DNA of 64,000 bases from Bacteroidota bacterium. Its GTDB lineage: Bacteria; Bacteroidota; Ignavibacteria; OLB7. Numbering within the stretch: position 1 is the first letter of the stretch; each line of letters begins with the position of its first letter. Location of the stretch: the NCBI GenBank assembly GCA_018266795.1, contig JAFDZV010000001.1, positions 62,234-126,233 of the forward strand, in the 5' to 3' direction. The notes under the pieces are model-generated. The model was not told where the DNA came from. It saw only the letters and a list, made by a program, of their open reading frames with translations, and made no database searches. A program made the position numbers and the translations under genes. Positions 43,264 to 52,478 of this stretch are shown in pieces.

Positions 43264-43761
43264 ATGGCAATTGCCGCTGCGCTTGTATCTGAGTTCGATC
43301 ACGAGATGGCCGTTACGCGGACCGTGCTCGAGCGTGTTCCGTTCGATAATCCCGCATGGGCGCCGCATGAGAAGTCGATGACCCTGAAGCGCTTGGCCAC
43401 TCACGTCGCCACGCTGCCCAGATGGGCGATGCATACCATGGGTGTTTCGGAATTCGATCTTGGTGCGAATGGCTACAACCCTCCGGACCTGAAGTCTGCC
43501 GATGAACTTGTGGAGGAGTTCGACAAGATCGTTGCCGATGCTCGCGCGGTGCTGGCGAATGCATCCGATGCCGATTTCATGGCTCCCTGGACATTCAGGA
43601 ACGGGGACCAGGTGTTCTTCACCATGCCGAAGGCCAGCGCCGTGCGGTCGTTCATGATGAACCATTCGATTCATCATCGCGGCCAGTTGACGGTGTATCT
43701 CCGTCTGCTCGACGTTCCGCTGCCGAGCATCTACGGTCCAACGGCGGACACGCCGGTCTGA
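43264..43761 (+). CDS. DinB-family protein
   Basis: 165-residue four-helix-bundle protein. Helix 1 FDHEMAVTRTVLERVP, then the metal-site His in LKRLATHVATLPRWAMH, and the C-terminal pair in NHSIHHRGQLTVYLRLL; the three His ligands of the DinB/YfiT metal site are all present. GPTADTPV at the end is typical of the family. DinB proteins are metal-dependent thiol-transferase-like enzymes; the substrate here is unknown. Confidence 0.9.
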   Translation: MAIAAALVSEFDHEMAVTRTVLERVPFDNPAWAPHEKSMTLKRLATHVATLPRWAMHTMGVSEFDLGANGYNPPDLKSADELVEEFDKIVADARAVLANASDADFMAPWTFRNGDQVFFTMPKASAVRSFMMNHSIHHRGQLTVYLRLLDVPLPSIYGPTADTPV

Positions 43762-43792
43762 GGGACGCGATAACGCAGGCTGGAAGGCGGAG

Positions 43793-43826
43793 CTGGCGGG
43801 GAGGCCGATGGCGGTGTCCCCGCCAG
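43793..43826 (+). terminator. Hairpin after the DinB gene
   Basis: A perfect 9-bp stem ctggcgggg / ccccgccag with a 16-nt loop and TTGTGC tail, about 30 bp after the stop. The rest of the 316-bp spacer up to the next gene holds no gene; a -7-like TATCTTTT lies at 43983. Confidence 0.6.
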
Positions 43827-44077
43827 TTGTGCAGATGGAGCATAGTGCGATAGAAAGCAGCCGGGATCCGTGTTGCGGTCGCAGAGCGGCAACCTGCAAA
43901 CTGTTGAGATCGGATAGTATTCTGCTGATCAGCCGCCGGCATATCCGGGCACGGCCGGGCGCACGAATCTTCCTTCACGGTGTATCTTTTCGAGACGTAG
44001 CGTGTCATGCTCCTGTCCGTTGCATCACCCCATCCGGACGAGGTCCCTTCTCGGAATTCAAACAAGAACATTCGCGC

Positions 44078-47000
44078 ATGAGCAGTTTACCTCGTACCCT
44101 CTCGCTTGTCGCAGCGGTGCTGGGCCTTGCAGCGCCTGCATTGCGGGCGCAGGCACTGCAGAACCCGATCCTGTTCGTAACGCAGGTGCCGTCACCAAAC
44201 GATTCGGCCAATGTCGCATCACTCTTCGCAAATCATGTCGCCGACATGCCGGGCGCTCCCCGCGGCGGCGACCTGTGGATACGGTATCCGGATGGCACGC
44301 TCAAGAACCTGACGCAGACAGCCGGCTACGGCGTATCCGGTCTGCAGGCCCAGGGGGCAATCGCCGTTCGCGAGCCTTCCGTGCATTGGAGCGGCACGAA
44401 GGCGATCTTCAGCATGGTGGTCGGCGGAGCCTCGAGCCAGGGAGATGCCACGCCGTTCTACTGGCAGTTGTACGAGATAACGGGCCTCGGGAAAAACGAG
44501 ACTCCGGTGATCACGAAAGTCCCGAACCAGCCATCGAATTTCAACAACGTCAGCCCGATCTACGGGACGGACGATCGAATCATCTTCACATCGGACCGTA
44601 CGATCAGCGGCGACCGGAGTCTGTATCCGGCGATGGATGAGTACAAGGGAGCCCCCACGAACACCGGCGCGTGGAGCCTCGATCCCGTCACCGGCGATCT
44701 GTTCCAGCTCGATCACTCGCCATCCGGAGACTTCTCTCCCACGATCGACAGCTACGGCCGTCTGCTGCTGATGCGCTGGGATCGCCTGCAGCGCGATCGC
44801 AATGCGGACATCGATGCGCTCGGCACCGGTGTGAAGGGAACGTTCAACTACACGGACGAATCGCTGCAGGGCGTGCCGCAATACAATGTGCGGCCGGAGA
44901 CCTTTCCGGAGCCGCAGGGCTCGCGCACCGATCTGCTCAACGGCACCAACATGGTGGGGATGGAGTTCAACCAGTTCTTCCCGTGGCAGATCAACGAGGA
45001 CGGCACATCGCCGGAGATCATCAACCATCTCGGACGACACGAGATGCGCCAGGTGTTCAACCGTTCCATCACGGACGATCCGAACGTCATCAACTTCAAC
45101 TTCGCCAACACGCCTCGGAGCAATCGCAATCCGATCAACAACTTCATGCAGGTGAAGGAGGACCCGACGACGCCGGGACTCTACTACGGTGTGGATGGCT
45201 TCCAGAGCGGCACGCACGGCGGCGGACAGATCGTTTCGCTCACAATCGCGCCCACGCTCGATCCCGATCAGACCGCGGTGACCTACATCACCGATCGCTC
45301 CACGGCCGGCATCACCTTCGAGGGGAACACACCGAACCCGAACCATTCCGGATTCTATCGTACTCCGATAGTTGTTGCCGGCGCCGGCGTGATCGCATCG
45401 CACTCTCCAGATTCTCACGCCGATCTGAACCAGGGAACGCGGAGCAATCCGGTATCACGATACAGCTACCGCCTCAAGACCCTGAAGCGTTCCGGCAATG
45501 TCTGGGTCTCCGATCAGACCCTTACAACGGGGCTTTCGAAGACGCTGACCTACTGGGATCCCGACACGCTTGTTCACTTCTCCGGTGCGCTCTGGGAACT
45601 CGACCCGGTGGAGGTGCGCGTTCGCCAGCGCCCCACACGGCGGGCCTGGTCGCTCCCGACGCAGGAGCAGACGGTGTTCACGGAGGAGGGGATCAGCGAG
45701 ACGGCGTTCCGGGGATATCTGATGGAGAAGAATCTGGCCGTGGCCGTGTCGCGAGATGTGACCCACCGCGACGGCGCGGACAGGCAGCAGCCGTTCTATC
45801 TCCGCATTGCGGGGACAACGAAGCAGTCTGCAAACGCTAGCGGGAAGATCTACGATGTGTCGGATCTGCAGTTCTACCAGGGAGATTACATCCGCGGTCA
45901 CGGACTTACCGCGCCGAACGGCACGCCGGCGCCTGGGCGCCGCATTCTCGCGGTGCCGATGCATCTGCCGGCGGGAACCAACACCTCCGGCAACGGAGCG
46001 CCGGCCGGAAGCGTGAAGCTTGGGAACGACGGATCGATGGCGGCCTTCGTTCCGGCACGCCGCGCGATGAGCTGGCAGCTTACCTCACCTACGGGCACGC
46101 CAATTGTGCGCGAGCGCTACTGGGTGACCTTTCAGCCGGGCGAGATACGCGTCTGCGCCTCGTGTCACGGCACCAACGATGCCGCGATCGCGCCGCTCAA
46201 TCCCGTTCCCCAGAACAAGCCGCAGGCATTCCGCGATCTTCTTCGCACGTGGAAGGCGGCGGTTTTCCCTCTGCACGTTTCGCTCTCCTCACCGGCGAAC
46301 GATACCGCCGGTATGGACCTGGCCGGCATGGTCAACTGGCTGGCCGATGCACGCTCCACGTCGTACCACGTCCAGGTATCCACAACCAGTGACTTCGCCG
46401 CGGTGCTTCTGGACCGCGATAGCGTGAACGTGGTTTCGCAGGCCTTCTCCGGACTCGACCACAACGCCACGTATTACTGGCGCGTGCAGGGAATCAACAA
46501 GTACGGCCGCGGCGACTGGTCCGACATCTGGCGCTTCACCACGTCCGTGGCAGCGCCTCTGCTGAAGCTGCCGGACAACGGCGCCGCATCGCAGCCGTTG
46601 AGCAACCTGCTTACCTGGAGGTTGGTACCGGGCGCCGATCTCTATCGCGTGCAGGTTGCAACCACGCAGGACTTCTCCACAACGTTCGTGGACCAGACCG
46701 GCCTTACGGACACGGTCACGAACGTCGCCGGGTTGCTTCCGAAACAGACATACTACTGGCGCGTTGCCGCAACCGGCCATGGTGCACCCGGAGCGTGGTC
46801 CGACGTATGGAGCTTCACAACCGGCGAGGCACCCGGCATGCTGGCGCCTCTGCTTGCCAGCCCGCCAACGGGAGCCACATCGCTTCCGGTAATCGCGCGT
46901 CTGGTCTGGAAACCTGTTGCCGGTGCGGACTCCTTCCATCTGCGCGTTGCGCTCGGGCAGGACTTCGCCGCACCCGTTCTGGATCGGAACGGGATCAGGG

Positions 47001-47719
47001 ACACGGCGTTCGACATCGCCGGGCTGGAGAAGGGGAAGAAGTACTACTGGCACGTGAGCGCTACCGGTGCGGTTGGCACCAGCCCGTGGTCCGAGACGTG
47101 GAACTTCAGCACGGAGAGCGCGCCGGTGATTCTCGCTCCGGTGCTCGCGCTTCCCGGCAATGGCGCCACCGCCGTTCCAGCCGCTGCCACGCTCCACTGG
47201 CTTGCCGTGAACGGTGCGGACTCGTACCATGTCCAGTTGTCCGATTCCGATGGCTTCACTACAACCATCGTGGATCGGACGGGAGTTCTGGATACGATGC
47301 TGCACGTTACGGGGCTGGCGTATTCCCGGCGGTATTTCTGGCGCGTGAACGCGAGCGGCGCGGCCGGCCTCAGCCCATGGTCGCAGATCTGGAACTTCAC
47401 GACGGAACAGACGCCGCTCTCGGTTGATGCCGAAACCGGAGCGTCGTTCACGCTGGAGCAGAACCGTCCTGATCCGTTCAACGAGGCAACCACGCTTACC
47501 TTCGGTACGCCGCGTGCAGGCATGGTGGCGTTGAAGCTCTACGACATGAGGGGAGTGGAGGTGGCGACGCTGGCCGATGAACGGGCGGAGGCGGGGACCC
47601 ACGCGCTCGAGATCGATTCGCATGCGCCGGGCCTCGCCGGCCTGCCGAGCGGCGTCTATCTGGTTCGTCTGGTGACGGAGTACGGCACGCGTGCCGTGCT
47701 GGTGCATCTGATGCGATAG
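44078..47719 (+). CDS. HzsA-like monoheme protein with four Fn3 repeats and a T9SS sorting domain
   Basis: 1213 residues from MSSLPRTLSL, signal peptide ending ALRAQ. Residues about 25-700 resemble proteins annotated as HzsA-related (hydrazine synthase alpha-type propeller): PILFVTQVPSPNDSANVASL, GAPRGGDLWIRYPDGTLKNL, AIAVREPSVHWSGTKAIFSM. A c-type heme motif CASCH is at 693-697. Four Fn3-like repeats of about 92 residues follow (735-1110), each ending YYWRV or YFWRV then W-x-F-x-T. The last 85 residues are a T9SS domain (LEQNRPDPFNEATTLTFG, LKLYDMRGVEVATL, LPSGVYLVRLV). It should be a cell-surface or released haem protein. The enzymatic activity is unknown; hydrazine chemistry is not implied. 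Confidence 0.75.
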   Translation: MSSLPRTLSLVAAVLGLAAPALRAQALQNPILFVTQVPSPNDSANVASLFANHVADMPGAPRGGDLWIRYPDGTLKNLTQTAGYGVSGLQAQGAIAVREPSVHWSGTKAIFSMVVGGASSQGDATPFYWQLYEITGLGKNETPVITKVPNQPSNFNNVSPIYGTDDRIIFTSDRTISGDRSLYPAMDEYKGAPTNTGAWSLDPVTGDLFQLDHSPSGDFSPTIDSYGRLLLMRWDRLQRDRNADIDALGTGVKGTFNYTDESLQGVPQYNVRPETFPEPQGSRTDLLNGTNMVGMEFNQFFPWQINEDGTSPEIINHLGRHEMRQVFNRSITDDPNVINFNFANTPRSNRNPINNFMQVKEDPTTPGLYYGVDGFQSGTHGGGQIVSLTIAPTLDPDQTAVTYITDRSTAGITFEGNTPNPNHSGFYRTPIVVAGAGVIASHSPDSHADLNQGTRSNPVSRYSYRLKTLKRSGNVWVSDQTLTTGLSKTLTYWDPDTLVHFSGALWELDPVEVRVRQRPTRRAWSLPTQEQTVFTEEGISETAFRGYLMEKNLAVAVSRDVTHRDGADRQQPFYLRIAGTTKQSANASGKIYDVSDLQFYQGDYIRGHGLTAPNGTPAPGRRILAVPMHLPAGTNTSGNGAPAGSVKLGNDGSMAAFVPARRAMSWQLTSPTGTPIVRERYWVTFQPGEIRVCASCHGTNDAAIAPLNPVPQNKPQAFRDLLRTWKAAVFPLHVSLSSPANDTAGMDLAGMVNWLADARSTSYHVQVSTTSDFAAVLLDRDSVNVVSQAFSGLDHNATYYWRVQGINKYGRGDWSDIWRFTTSVAAPLLKLPDNGAASQPLSNLLTWRLVPGADLYRVQVATTQDFSTTFVDQTGLTDTVTNVAGLLPKQTYYWRVAATGHGAPGAWSDVWSFTTGEAPGMLAPLLASPPTGATSLPVIARLVWKPVAGADSFHLRVALGQDFAAPVLDRNGIRDTAFDIAGLEKGKKYYWHVSATGAVGTSPWSETWNFSTESAPVILAPVLALPGNGATAVPAAATLHWLAVNGADSYHVQLSDSDGFTTTIVDRTGVLDTMLHVTGLAYSRRYFWRVNASGAAGLSPWSQIWNFTTEQTPLSVDAETGASFTLEQNRPDPFNEATTLTFGTPRAGMVALKLYDMRGVEVATLADERAEAGTHALEIDSHAPGLAGLPSGVYLVRLVTEYGTRAVLVHLMR

Positions 47720-47952
47720 GGCGGAGCGCACGGCCTCGAGCGCAGGTGCGTTCCTGCTTCGGAGGCGCATTCGTGCTTCAGGGAGCGGCTGCGCGAGGCA
47801 TGCAGGTTGGGTACAGGCGGGGCATCGTTCGCGATGTTCCGCCTGCTTCGTTCTGTTGCCGGCCTTCACGGCGTTGCGTGAAGCGGAGGCTGCTTCCGGC
47901 AAGGTCCGGAGGGTGGTATCGCTGCGCGGTGTGGTGCATCACCCGGGAGGGC

Positions 47953-48417
47953 TCAATGGAGCGAGGGAGCGATCGTGCGGAGCCACTCGAGCGCGGCCTC
48001 GCGCGTGCAGAAGAAACGTTCGTTCTCCGTGGCCAGTTCCCGCTCGAACGATTCCATCTTGTTGCAGTCGTGATGAACGTGGGCAACGGCGCCGCAGATC
48101 GCATCACGTCGCGGCGCTGCGATCTCTCCTACATCGTCGAACAGCTTCAGATAGGCAGCGCGGTGATCGTAGGCGGCGAGAAACGTCGGTATCACTGCCC
48201 GTTGGAAGGCGTGCGTTGCGCGGTCAACGGCAAGAGCGTTGTAGCCGGTCATGTCGATCAGCATTGCGAACGTGCATCCGAACGGAATCGCATCGCTCGT
48301 GCGATAGAGTCCATCCTCCCACGCCTCCACCTCATCCAGCGTCAACGGGCCTGCAAGCCTTGTCGTAAGGGTGCGATCCGCCTCGTGCCACTCGCTTTCG
48401 ATAATACGTTCCAGCAT
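47953..48417 (-). CDS. Hypothetical cytosolic protein, paralogue A (STAS/SpoIIAA-like fold possible)
   Basis: 154 residues, no signal peptide. MLERIIESEW starts the domain; strands and helices alternate (LTTRLAGPLTLDEVEAWEDGL, CTFAMLIDMTGYNAL, FLAAYDHRAAYLKLFDDVG, AVAHVHHDCNKMESFERELA, NERFFCTREAALEWL). The pattern LxIDxTGY before a helix recalls STAS/SpoIIAA-like domains, without a clear phosphorylatable Ser. A paralogue of nearly equal length lies 1.8 kb away on the same strand at the other side of the kelch gene. A GGGAG-like ribosome site precedes the ATG. Confidence 0.7.
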   Translation of the reverse strand: MLERIIESEWHEADRTLTTRLAGPLTLDEVEAWEDGLYRTSDAIPFGCTFAMLIDMTGYNALAVDRATHAFQRAVIPTFLAAYDHRAAYLKLFDDVGEIAAPRRDAICGAVAHVHHDCNKMESFERELATENERFFCTREAALEWLRTIAPSLH

Positions 48418-48774
48418 GCTTCTCCCGGATGCCTGATCGATCTGTAGCCATGGTGGTTGTGCCGCTTCGCTGCCGGCGGCGCCACTGCTCCCTGTTCACA
48501 GTATCACCGGGTTCCGAACTCCCGGGCGCCGAACAGAGCGGCCGACAAGATAACACGCATTGCCGACGCGGAGGCGAAGCATCTGCCATGGGTGGCATGC
48601 GGGTGGGCGGCACGTACGAGCGCGCGTATCCGCCGGTTCGGCGCATGGCGCGGATCGTACCAGTCCTGCCCCGGCCGTTCTGTTGGAGCGGATGAGCGAA
48701 CGGGTCAGGGCCCGCCACTTCCGGCGGGCCCCGAACTCCGGTGAGATGGGCGCACGCAGGGCGTGCCGGCCTCG
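48418..48774. other. Spacer between paralogue A and the kelch gene
   Basis: No gene supported. It contains the hairpin listed separately at 48708-48731; the rest shows no repeats or family resemblance. Both neighbours are on the minus strand, so it holds the kelch gene's 3' end and the promoter of paralogue A. Confidence 0.6.
48708..48731 (-). terminator. Hairpin after the kelch gene
   Basis: A perfect 9-bp stem gggcccgcc / ggcgggccc with a 6-nt loop, 44 bp beyond the stop of the minus-strand kelch gene. No T-run. Confidence 0.6.
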
Positions 48775-49977
48775 CTACTGTTTGATGATCTTCTGGAATG
48801 TAGAGCCTGCATCCGCATCGATTCGGAGCAGATACATGCCCGCCGGAACAGGGGAGAGATCCAGCGTATGCCCCTGTTCGCCGGCGGTGATTTCCGTTGT
48901 GATCATCTCGCGGCCCAGCTCATCGATCAGCGTCGCGCGCGCCATCCCATGCGTGCGCGGCGCCCTGATTGCGAGTGCGGCCCCGGCCGGATTCGGCGCC
49001 GCGCTCCAATCGCCGTTCCGGATCGAAGCTTCCCGGATGCCGGCGGGCGAACCGTTCAGCTCCCACCAGTCGTTGTAGAAATTGCTTCCAAGGTCCCAAC
49101 CCGACCCGACGTACGCCCTTCCGTTCGCAACGCAGGCCGTTGCCCACGCGCGGCTCTTTGTTGCCGGCAGCCCGGAGGCCGGGCTCCACGTATCGGTTGC
49201 CGGATCGTAGCTGTAGAAGTCGGAGAAGGAGGTCGTGTACGCTGTCTGCCCAAGGCCGACGTACCCTTTGCCGTTGAGTGCGAAGGCAACCGCACACTGG
49301 CGCGCCGCACCCGGGAACTCAGAGAGGTAGTCCCAGGAATCCTTGGAGGCATCGTAGCGATAGAGGTCCGTGGTCTCCAGATTTCCGATGCTTCCGGTTG
49401 TCACGTATGCGTACGGGCCAATCACGAACGATGCCTGGAAGATCGCCGGCCCCGATTGCAGGTCGTGCTTCGTAGCCCACGTGTCGGTTGCGGGATCGTA
49501 TTCGTAGAAATCGGCCAGGAGCACCTTGTTGTCGCTTCCGCCTCCCACGTACGCCTTGCCGTTCACCACGAAGCAGGTAACGCCGTCGCGTGCGATACCC
49601 GGGAAGTCCGCCTTACGCGCCCAGGTGTTGGCAGCCGGGTCGTATTCCCACAGATCCTTCTTCAGGTTCGTATTGCCGTCGTATCCAAGGCAGACGTAGC
49701 CCTTGGCTCCGATGCTGAAGCCCGCGCCAAATGCGCGCTCGTTGCTGACGCCCGGTATGTTCGCCAGTCGCGTCCACGTGCCGGACTCCACGTCATAGCC
49801 GTAGAAGTCCTTGCTGCCCGCACCTGCGCCTGTGTAGACCCTGGAGCCGATGGCGAAGGAGATCGCTGCATCCCGTGCTCCTCCGGGCAGGTTGGTCCGT
49901 TGCGACCACGTCTGTGCGCTGGCTGCCGGACCGGTGAGGAGGAGCGCGATGGCAATGGTGTATGCAAGCTGTCTCAT
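48775..49977 (-). CDS. Kelch-repeat secreted protein with T9SS sorting domain
   Basis: About 400 residues; start taken at MRQLAYTIAIAL, signal peptide ending PAASAQ. Six kelch-type blades with the motif YDPATDTW and a preceding G-x-Y-V: YVCLGYDGN, AYVGGGSDNKVLLADFYEYD, KGYVGLGQTAYTTSFSDFYSYD, AYVGSGWDLG. The C-terminal 80 residues (WSAAPNPAGAALAIRAP, ATLIDELGREMITTEI, LSPVPAGMYLLRIDADAGST) form a type A T9SS sorting domain. A one-propeller surface or secreted protein; ligand unknown. It sits between two paralogous cytosolic genes. Confidence 0.85.
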   Translation of the reverse strand: MRQLAYTIAIALLLTGPAASAQTWSQRTNLPGGARDAAISFAIGSRVYTGAGAGSKDFYGYDVESGTWTRLANIPGVSNERAFGAGFSIGAKGYVCLGYDGNTNLKKDLWEYDPAANTWARKADFPGIARDGVTCFVVNGKAYVGGGSDNKVLLADFYEYDPATDTWATKHDLQSGPAIFQASFVIGPYAYVTTGSIGNLETTDLYRYDASKDSWDYLSEFPGAARQCAVAFALNGKGYVGLGQTAYTTSFSDFYSYDPATDTWSPASGLPATKSRAWATACVANGRAYVGSGWDLGSNFYNDWWELNGSPAGIREASIRNGDWSAAPNPAGAALAIRAPRTHGMARATLIDELGREMITTEITAGEQGHTLDLSPVPAGMYLLRIDADAGSTFQKIIKQ

Positions 49978-50201
49978 GATGCATTTCACACAGTTAGTGA
50001 GTTGATACGTGCGTGCACGGCCGTGCCGTTTCCGGCCGGCGACGCATAACCCGGTCGCATCCGGATTGTTAGCCGCCTGCCTGTCCGGTTATTGCTATTT
50101 GAGGAGATCTCGGGTGGATGGTGCGAAGTTGGCAACAACAGAGAAACGGAGCACGGTACGAGACCGGCATCGTGCCGGTGATGCGATGCAGTTGGCGCGC
50201 C

Positions 50202-50663
50202 CTATGCCAGCTGCTTCAGGTATGTGCAGAGCCAGGCCTCCGCTTCCGTCGTGCTGCAGAAGAAGCGCTCGTTGGTGGTGCCGAGGCTGCGTTCCAGCTC
50301 GGACACCTGCCAGCAGTCCGCATGAACGTGGGCAACTGCCGTACACGTGCCTCGCCGGAGAACTCCTGCCGCGGCCCCGCCGGAGCGATAGATCTTGAGG
50401 TAGGAGACTCGATGGTCGTACGCCTCGAGAAATGTCGGAATCACACCGCGCATCAGCGCGTGTACGTCCTGACTGATCGTGCGTGGATCGTAACCGGAGA
50501 AATCGATCAGCAGTGCGAACTGGCGCCCCTCCGGAATTGCATCGCTTGCGTCGTACAGCCCCGTTCTCCATGTTTCCACCTCGGACAGCGTGACCTTGCC
50601 GCCGAGACACGTTATCAGCATGCTCTCGGCATCTCGCCATTCGCTGGTCATGATAGGCTCCAT
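50202..50663 (-). CDS. Hypothetical cytosolic protein, paralogue B
   Basis: 153 residues, start MEPIMTSEWRDAES chosen by alignment to paralogue A; a longer frame upstream has no counterpart. Shared with A: SEW, TLSEVETWRTGLYDASDAIP, FALLIDFSGYD, VIPTFLEAYDHRVSYLKIY, TAVAHVHADCWQVSELERSL and NERFFCSTTEAEAWL. About half the residues look identical. Same family, no signal peptide. Function unknown. Confidence 0.7.
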   Translation of the reverse strand: MEPIMTSEWRDAESMLITCLGGKVTLSEVETWRTGLYDASDAIPEGRQFALLIDFSGYDPRTISQDVHALMRGVIPTFLEAYDHRVSYLKIYRSGGAAAGVLRRGTCTAVAHVHADCWQVSELERSLGTTNERFFCSTTEAEAWLCTYLKQLA

Positions 50664-51005
50664 CGTCTCGACCGCAGTAATTGATAGGACATGACGCACA
50701 GATCGCTCCATAGAATGCGCATGCGCACACTGGAAGTTCGCGGCGGGCCGTTCCCGAAGCGTGGGTACTGGGGGTGCGTTGCGGAGTTGGTGCTCCATCC
50801 ACAACATTCAAAGGTACAAACGTTGGAGGCGAACTTTCCTGATCTCTGTCATGTTTTTTGTGGATGGACGATTTATCGCGGCCGGGTTCTGTGGTAATCC
50901 GCTACCCGGTCACCGTTGATATTGGTTGCGTGGAGCCATGGACCGATTCGCTGCGCAGCGGACCGCGGGAACCTGGCGCGATTCGAACCACAATCGGGAG
51001 AACAC
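50664..51005. other. Divergent spacer upstream of the TMEM175 gene
   Basis: No gene supported. On the minus strand a TACCTTTG box (50809-50816) fits the -7 consensus, but no TTG lies at the right distance. Otherwise nothing seen. Confidence 0.5.
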
Positions 51006-51647
51006 ATGCAGGATGAGATCGGGCGCACCGCCGCGGCAGGCAGCGAGACCGGAAGGGTGGAGGCGTTCAGCGACGGAGTGTTTGCCATTGCAATCACTCT
51101 GCTGGTGCTGGATCTGAAGGTGCCACGGGAAATTGCCGACGGACACCTGACGGAGGAGCTTCTGCATCTCTGGCCCTCCTACCTGGCATTCCTTGCGAGC
51201 TTTCTGACGATCGGTGTGATGTGGATCAACCATCACCGGCTCTTCACGCTCATCAAGCGGTGTGACCATACGCTGCTCATACTGAACGGACTCCTTCTGT
51301 TCGGCGTAACCGTTGTGCCGTTTCCCACCGGGCTCGTGGCCGGGTTCCTGGGGCGTCCGGATGCCAGGGTTGCCGCCGTGGTCTACAACGGCACGTTCGT
51401 TCTGCTGGCCGTCTTCTTCAACGTCCTCTGGCGCCATGCCTCGCACAACAACCGCCTGTTTGCTCCCGATGCCGATCGTGACGTGATCCGCGGCATCACG
51501 CGGCAGTACATGTTCGGGCCGCTCTACTATCTGGTTGCCTGCGCGCTTGCCCTGGTAAGCGTTCCAGCCAGCCTCGGATTCAACATCCTGCTTGCCTTCT
51601 TCTTCGCCCTGCCGGGCGTGCGCCTGCCGGAGCGTCGCCCCGGCTAG
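51006..51647 (+). CDS. TMEM175-family (DUF1211) potassium-channel-like membrane protein
   Basis: 213 residues from MQDEIGRTAAAG. The signature RVEAFSDGVFAIAITLLVLDL contains the FSD motif of TM1 that lines the pore in TMEM175. Further hydrophobic segments: YLAFLASFLTIGVMWINHH, LLILNGLLLFGVTVVPFPTG, VVYNGTFVLLAVFFNVLW, YLVACALALVSVPAS and FNILLAFFFALPG, so about six helices and one repeat, as in bacterial homologues that assemble as tetramers. Likely a K+ leak channel in the inner membrane. Confidence 0.92.
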   Translation: MQDEIGRTAAAGSETGRVEAFSDGVFAIAITLLVLDLKVPREIADGHLTEELLHLWPSYLAFLASFLTIGVMWINHHRLFTLIKRCDHTLLILNGLLLFGVTVVPFPTGLVAGFLGRPDARVAAVVYNGTFVLLAVFFNVLWRHASHNNRLFAPDADRDVIRGITRQYMFGPLYYLVACALALVSVPASLGFNILLAFFFALPGVRLPERRPG

Positions 51648-51916
51648 GCCGCCGCCGTACCGGCAATCGGGCGTCGCGACTCCCCTGCCGTGCGACCACC
51701 CAGACCCGCACTGCGGTCGCACGGATCGCGGTGCCGTGCATGGCAGGCCCGGGGAACTGGGACGACTCCCGTGCAGTATCCGCCGTAGCCGGGGCTCGAT
51801 GTCCAATCGCTGCCATCCGGATCCTCTTTCAGCATCACCGGCCGCGCCATCGCTCCACCAGGAAGCGATGCCGTGCGGCCGCACCCATTCACTGAAACCA
51901 TTGCAGAGGAATTCCC

Positions 51917-52306
51917 ATGGTATCACGATCGAATCGATGTCTCATGTTGGCGATGGCCGTTGTTGCGATAGTGGCCGCGACGCTGTGCAGCACGCCGGCG
52001 GCGCGCGCCCAGTGCTGCGGCTTCGGCATCGGCAACGGCACCGGCTGCACCTTCAGAGTGAAGCTCACCACGCCCGGTGGAGACACCGTCTTCGCCGTTC
52101 CGCCCCCCGGCGGTTCCTGGACCATCCCGAACTGTGATCCGTTCCGTCTCTCCGTTGTGGATGCCTGCGGCAATTTGCACGGTCTGCCGACCGTTGTCGG
52201 CACCTGCATCGATGTCTACTTCGGCCCCGGCTGCTGCGTGCAGTTCTGCAAGGTGGACGACTGCCGATGGGTTGCCAGCCCGGCGCACTGCGTTTCCTGC
52301 GTGTAG
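51917..52306 (+). CDS. Cysteine-rich secreted hypothetical protein
   Basis: 129 residues, AGAGG ribosome site upstream, signal peptide ending PAARAQ. The mature protein of about 97 residues contains 12 cysteines (starting QCCGFG and including GPGCCVQFCKVDDC and the C-terminal CVSCV), compatible with six disulfides and a small beta-rich fold with Gly/Pro turns. No family recognised. It is isolated by a perfect 14-bp hairpin downstream. Confidence 0.7.
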   Translation: MVSRSNRCLMLAMAVVAIVAATLCSTPAARAQCCGFGIGNGTGCTFRVKLTTPGGDTVFAVPPPGGSWTIPNCDPFRLSVVDACGNLHGLPTVVGTCIDVYFGPGCCVQFCKVDDCRWVASPAHCVSCV

Positions 52307-52372
52307 GCAACCTGTTGCGCTGTGCGGAATGTACTCCGGCGTGCCGCACAACCGCGACTATTGCGACGCGAT

Positions 52373-52407
52373 CTCCGGCCGGCTCGTACTCTTCGAGCCG
52401 GCCGGAG
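52373..52407 (+). terminator. Strong hairpin after the Cys-rich gene
   Basis: A perfect 14-bp stem ctccggccggctcg / cgagccggccggag with a 7-nt loop and TGGTTT after it. Confidence 0.8.
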
Positions 52408-52478
52408 TGGTTTCAGCCGGTTGCCGCCTTCGATTCCGGATTGCACTCCTCCTGCGGTTCGATGTCGATCTCATCGGT

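Noticed and set aside
50809-50816. TACCTTTG on the minus strand as a promoter of paralogue B
   Set aside because: No -33 TTG at 19-21 nt; kept only as a remark in the spacer entry.
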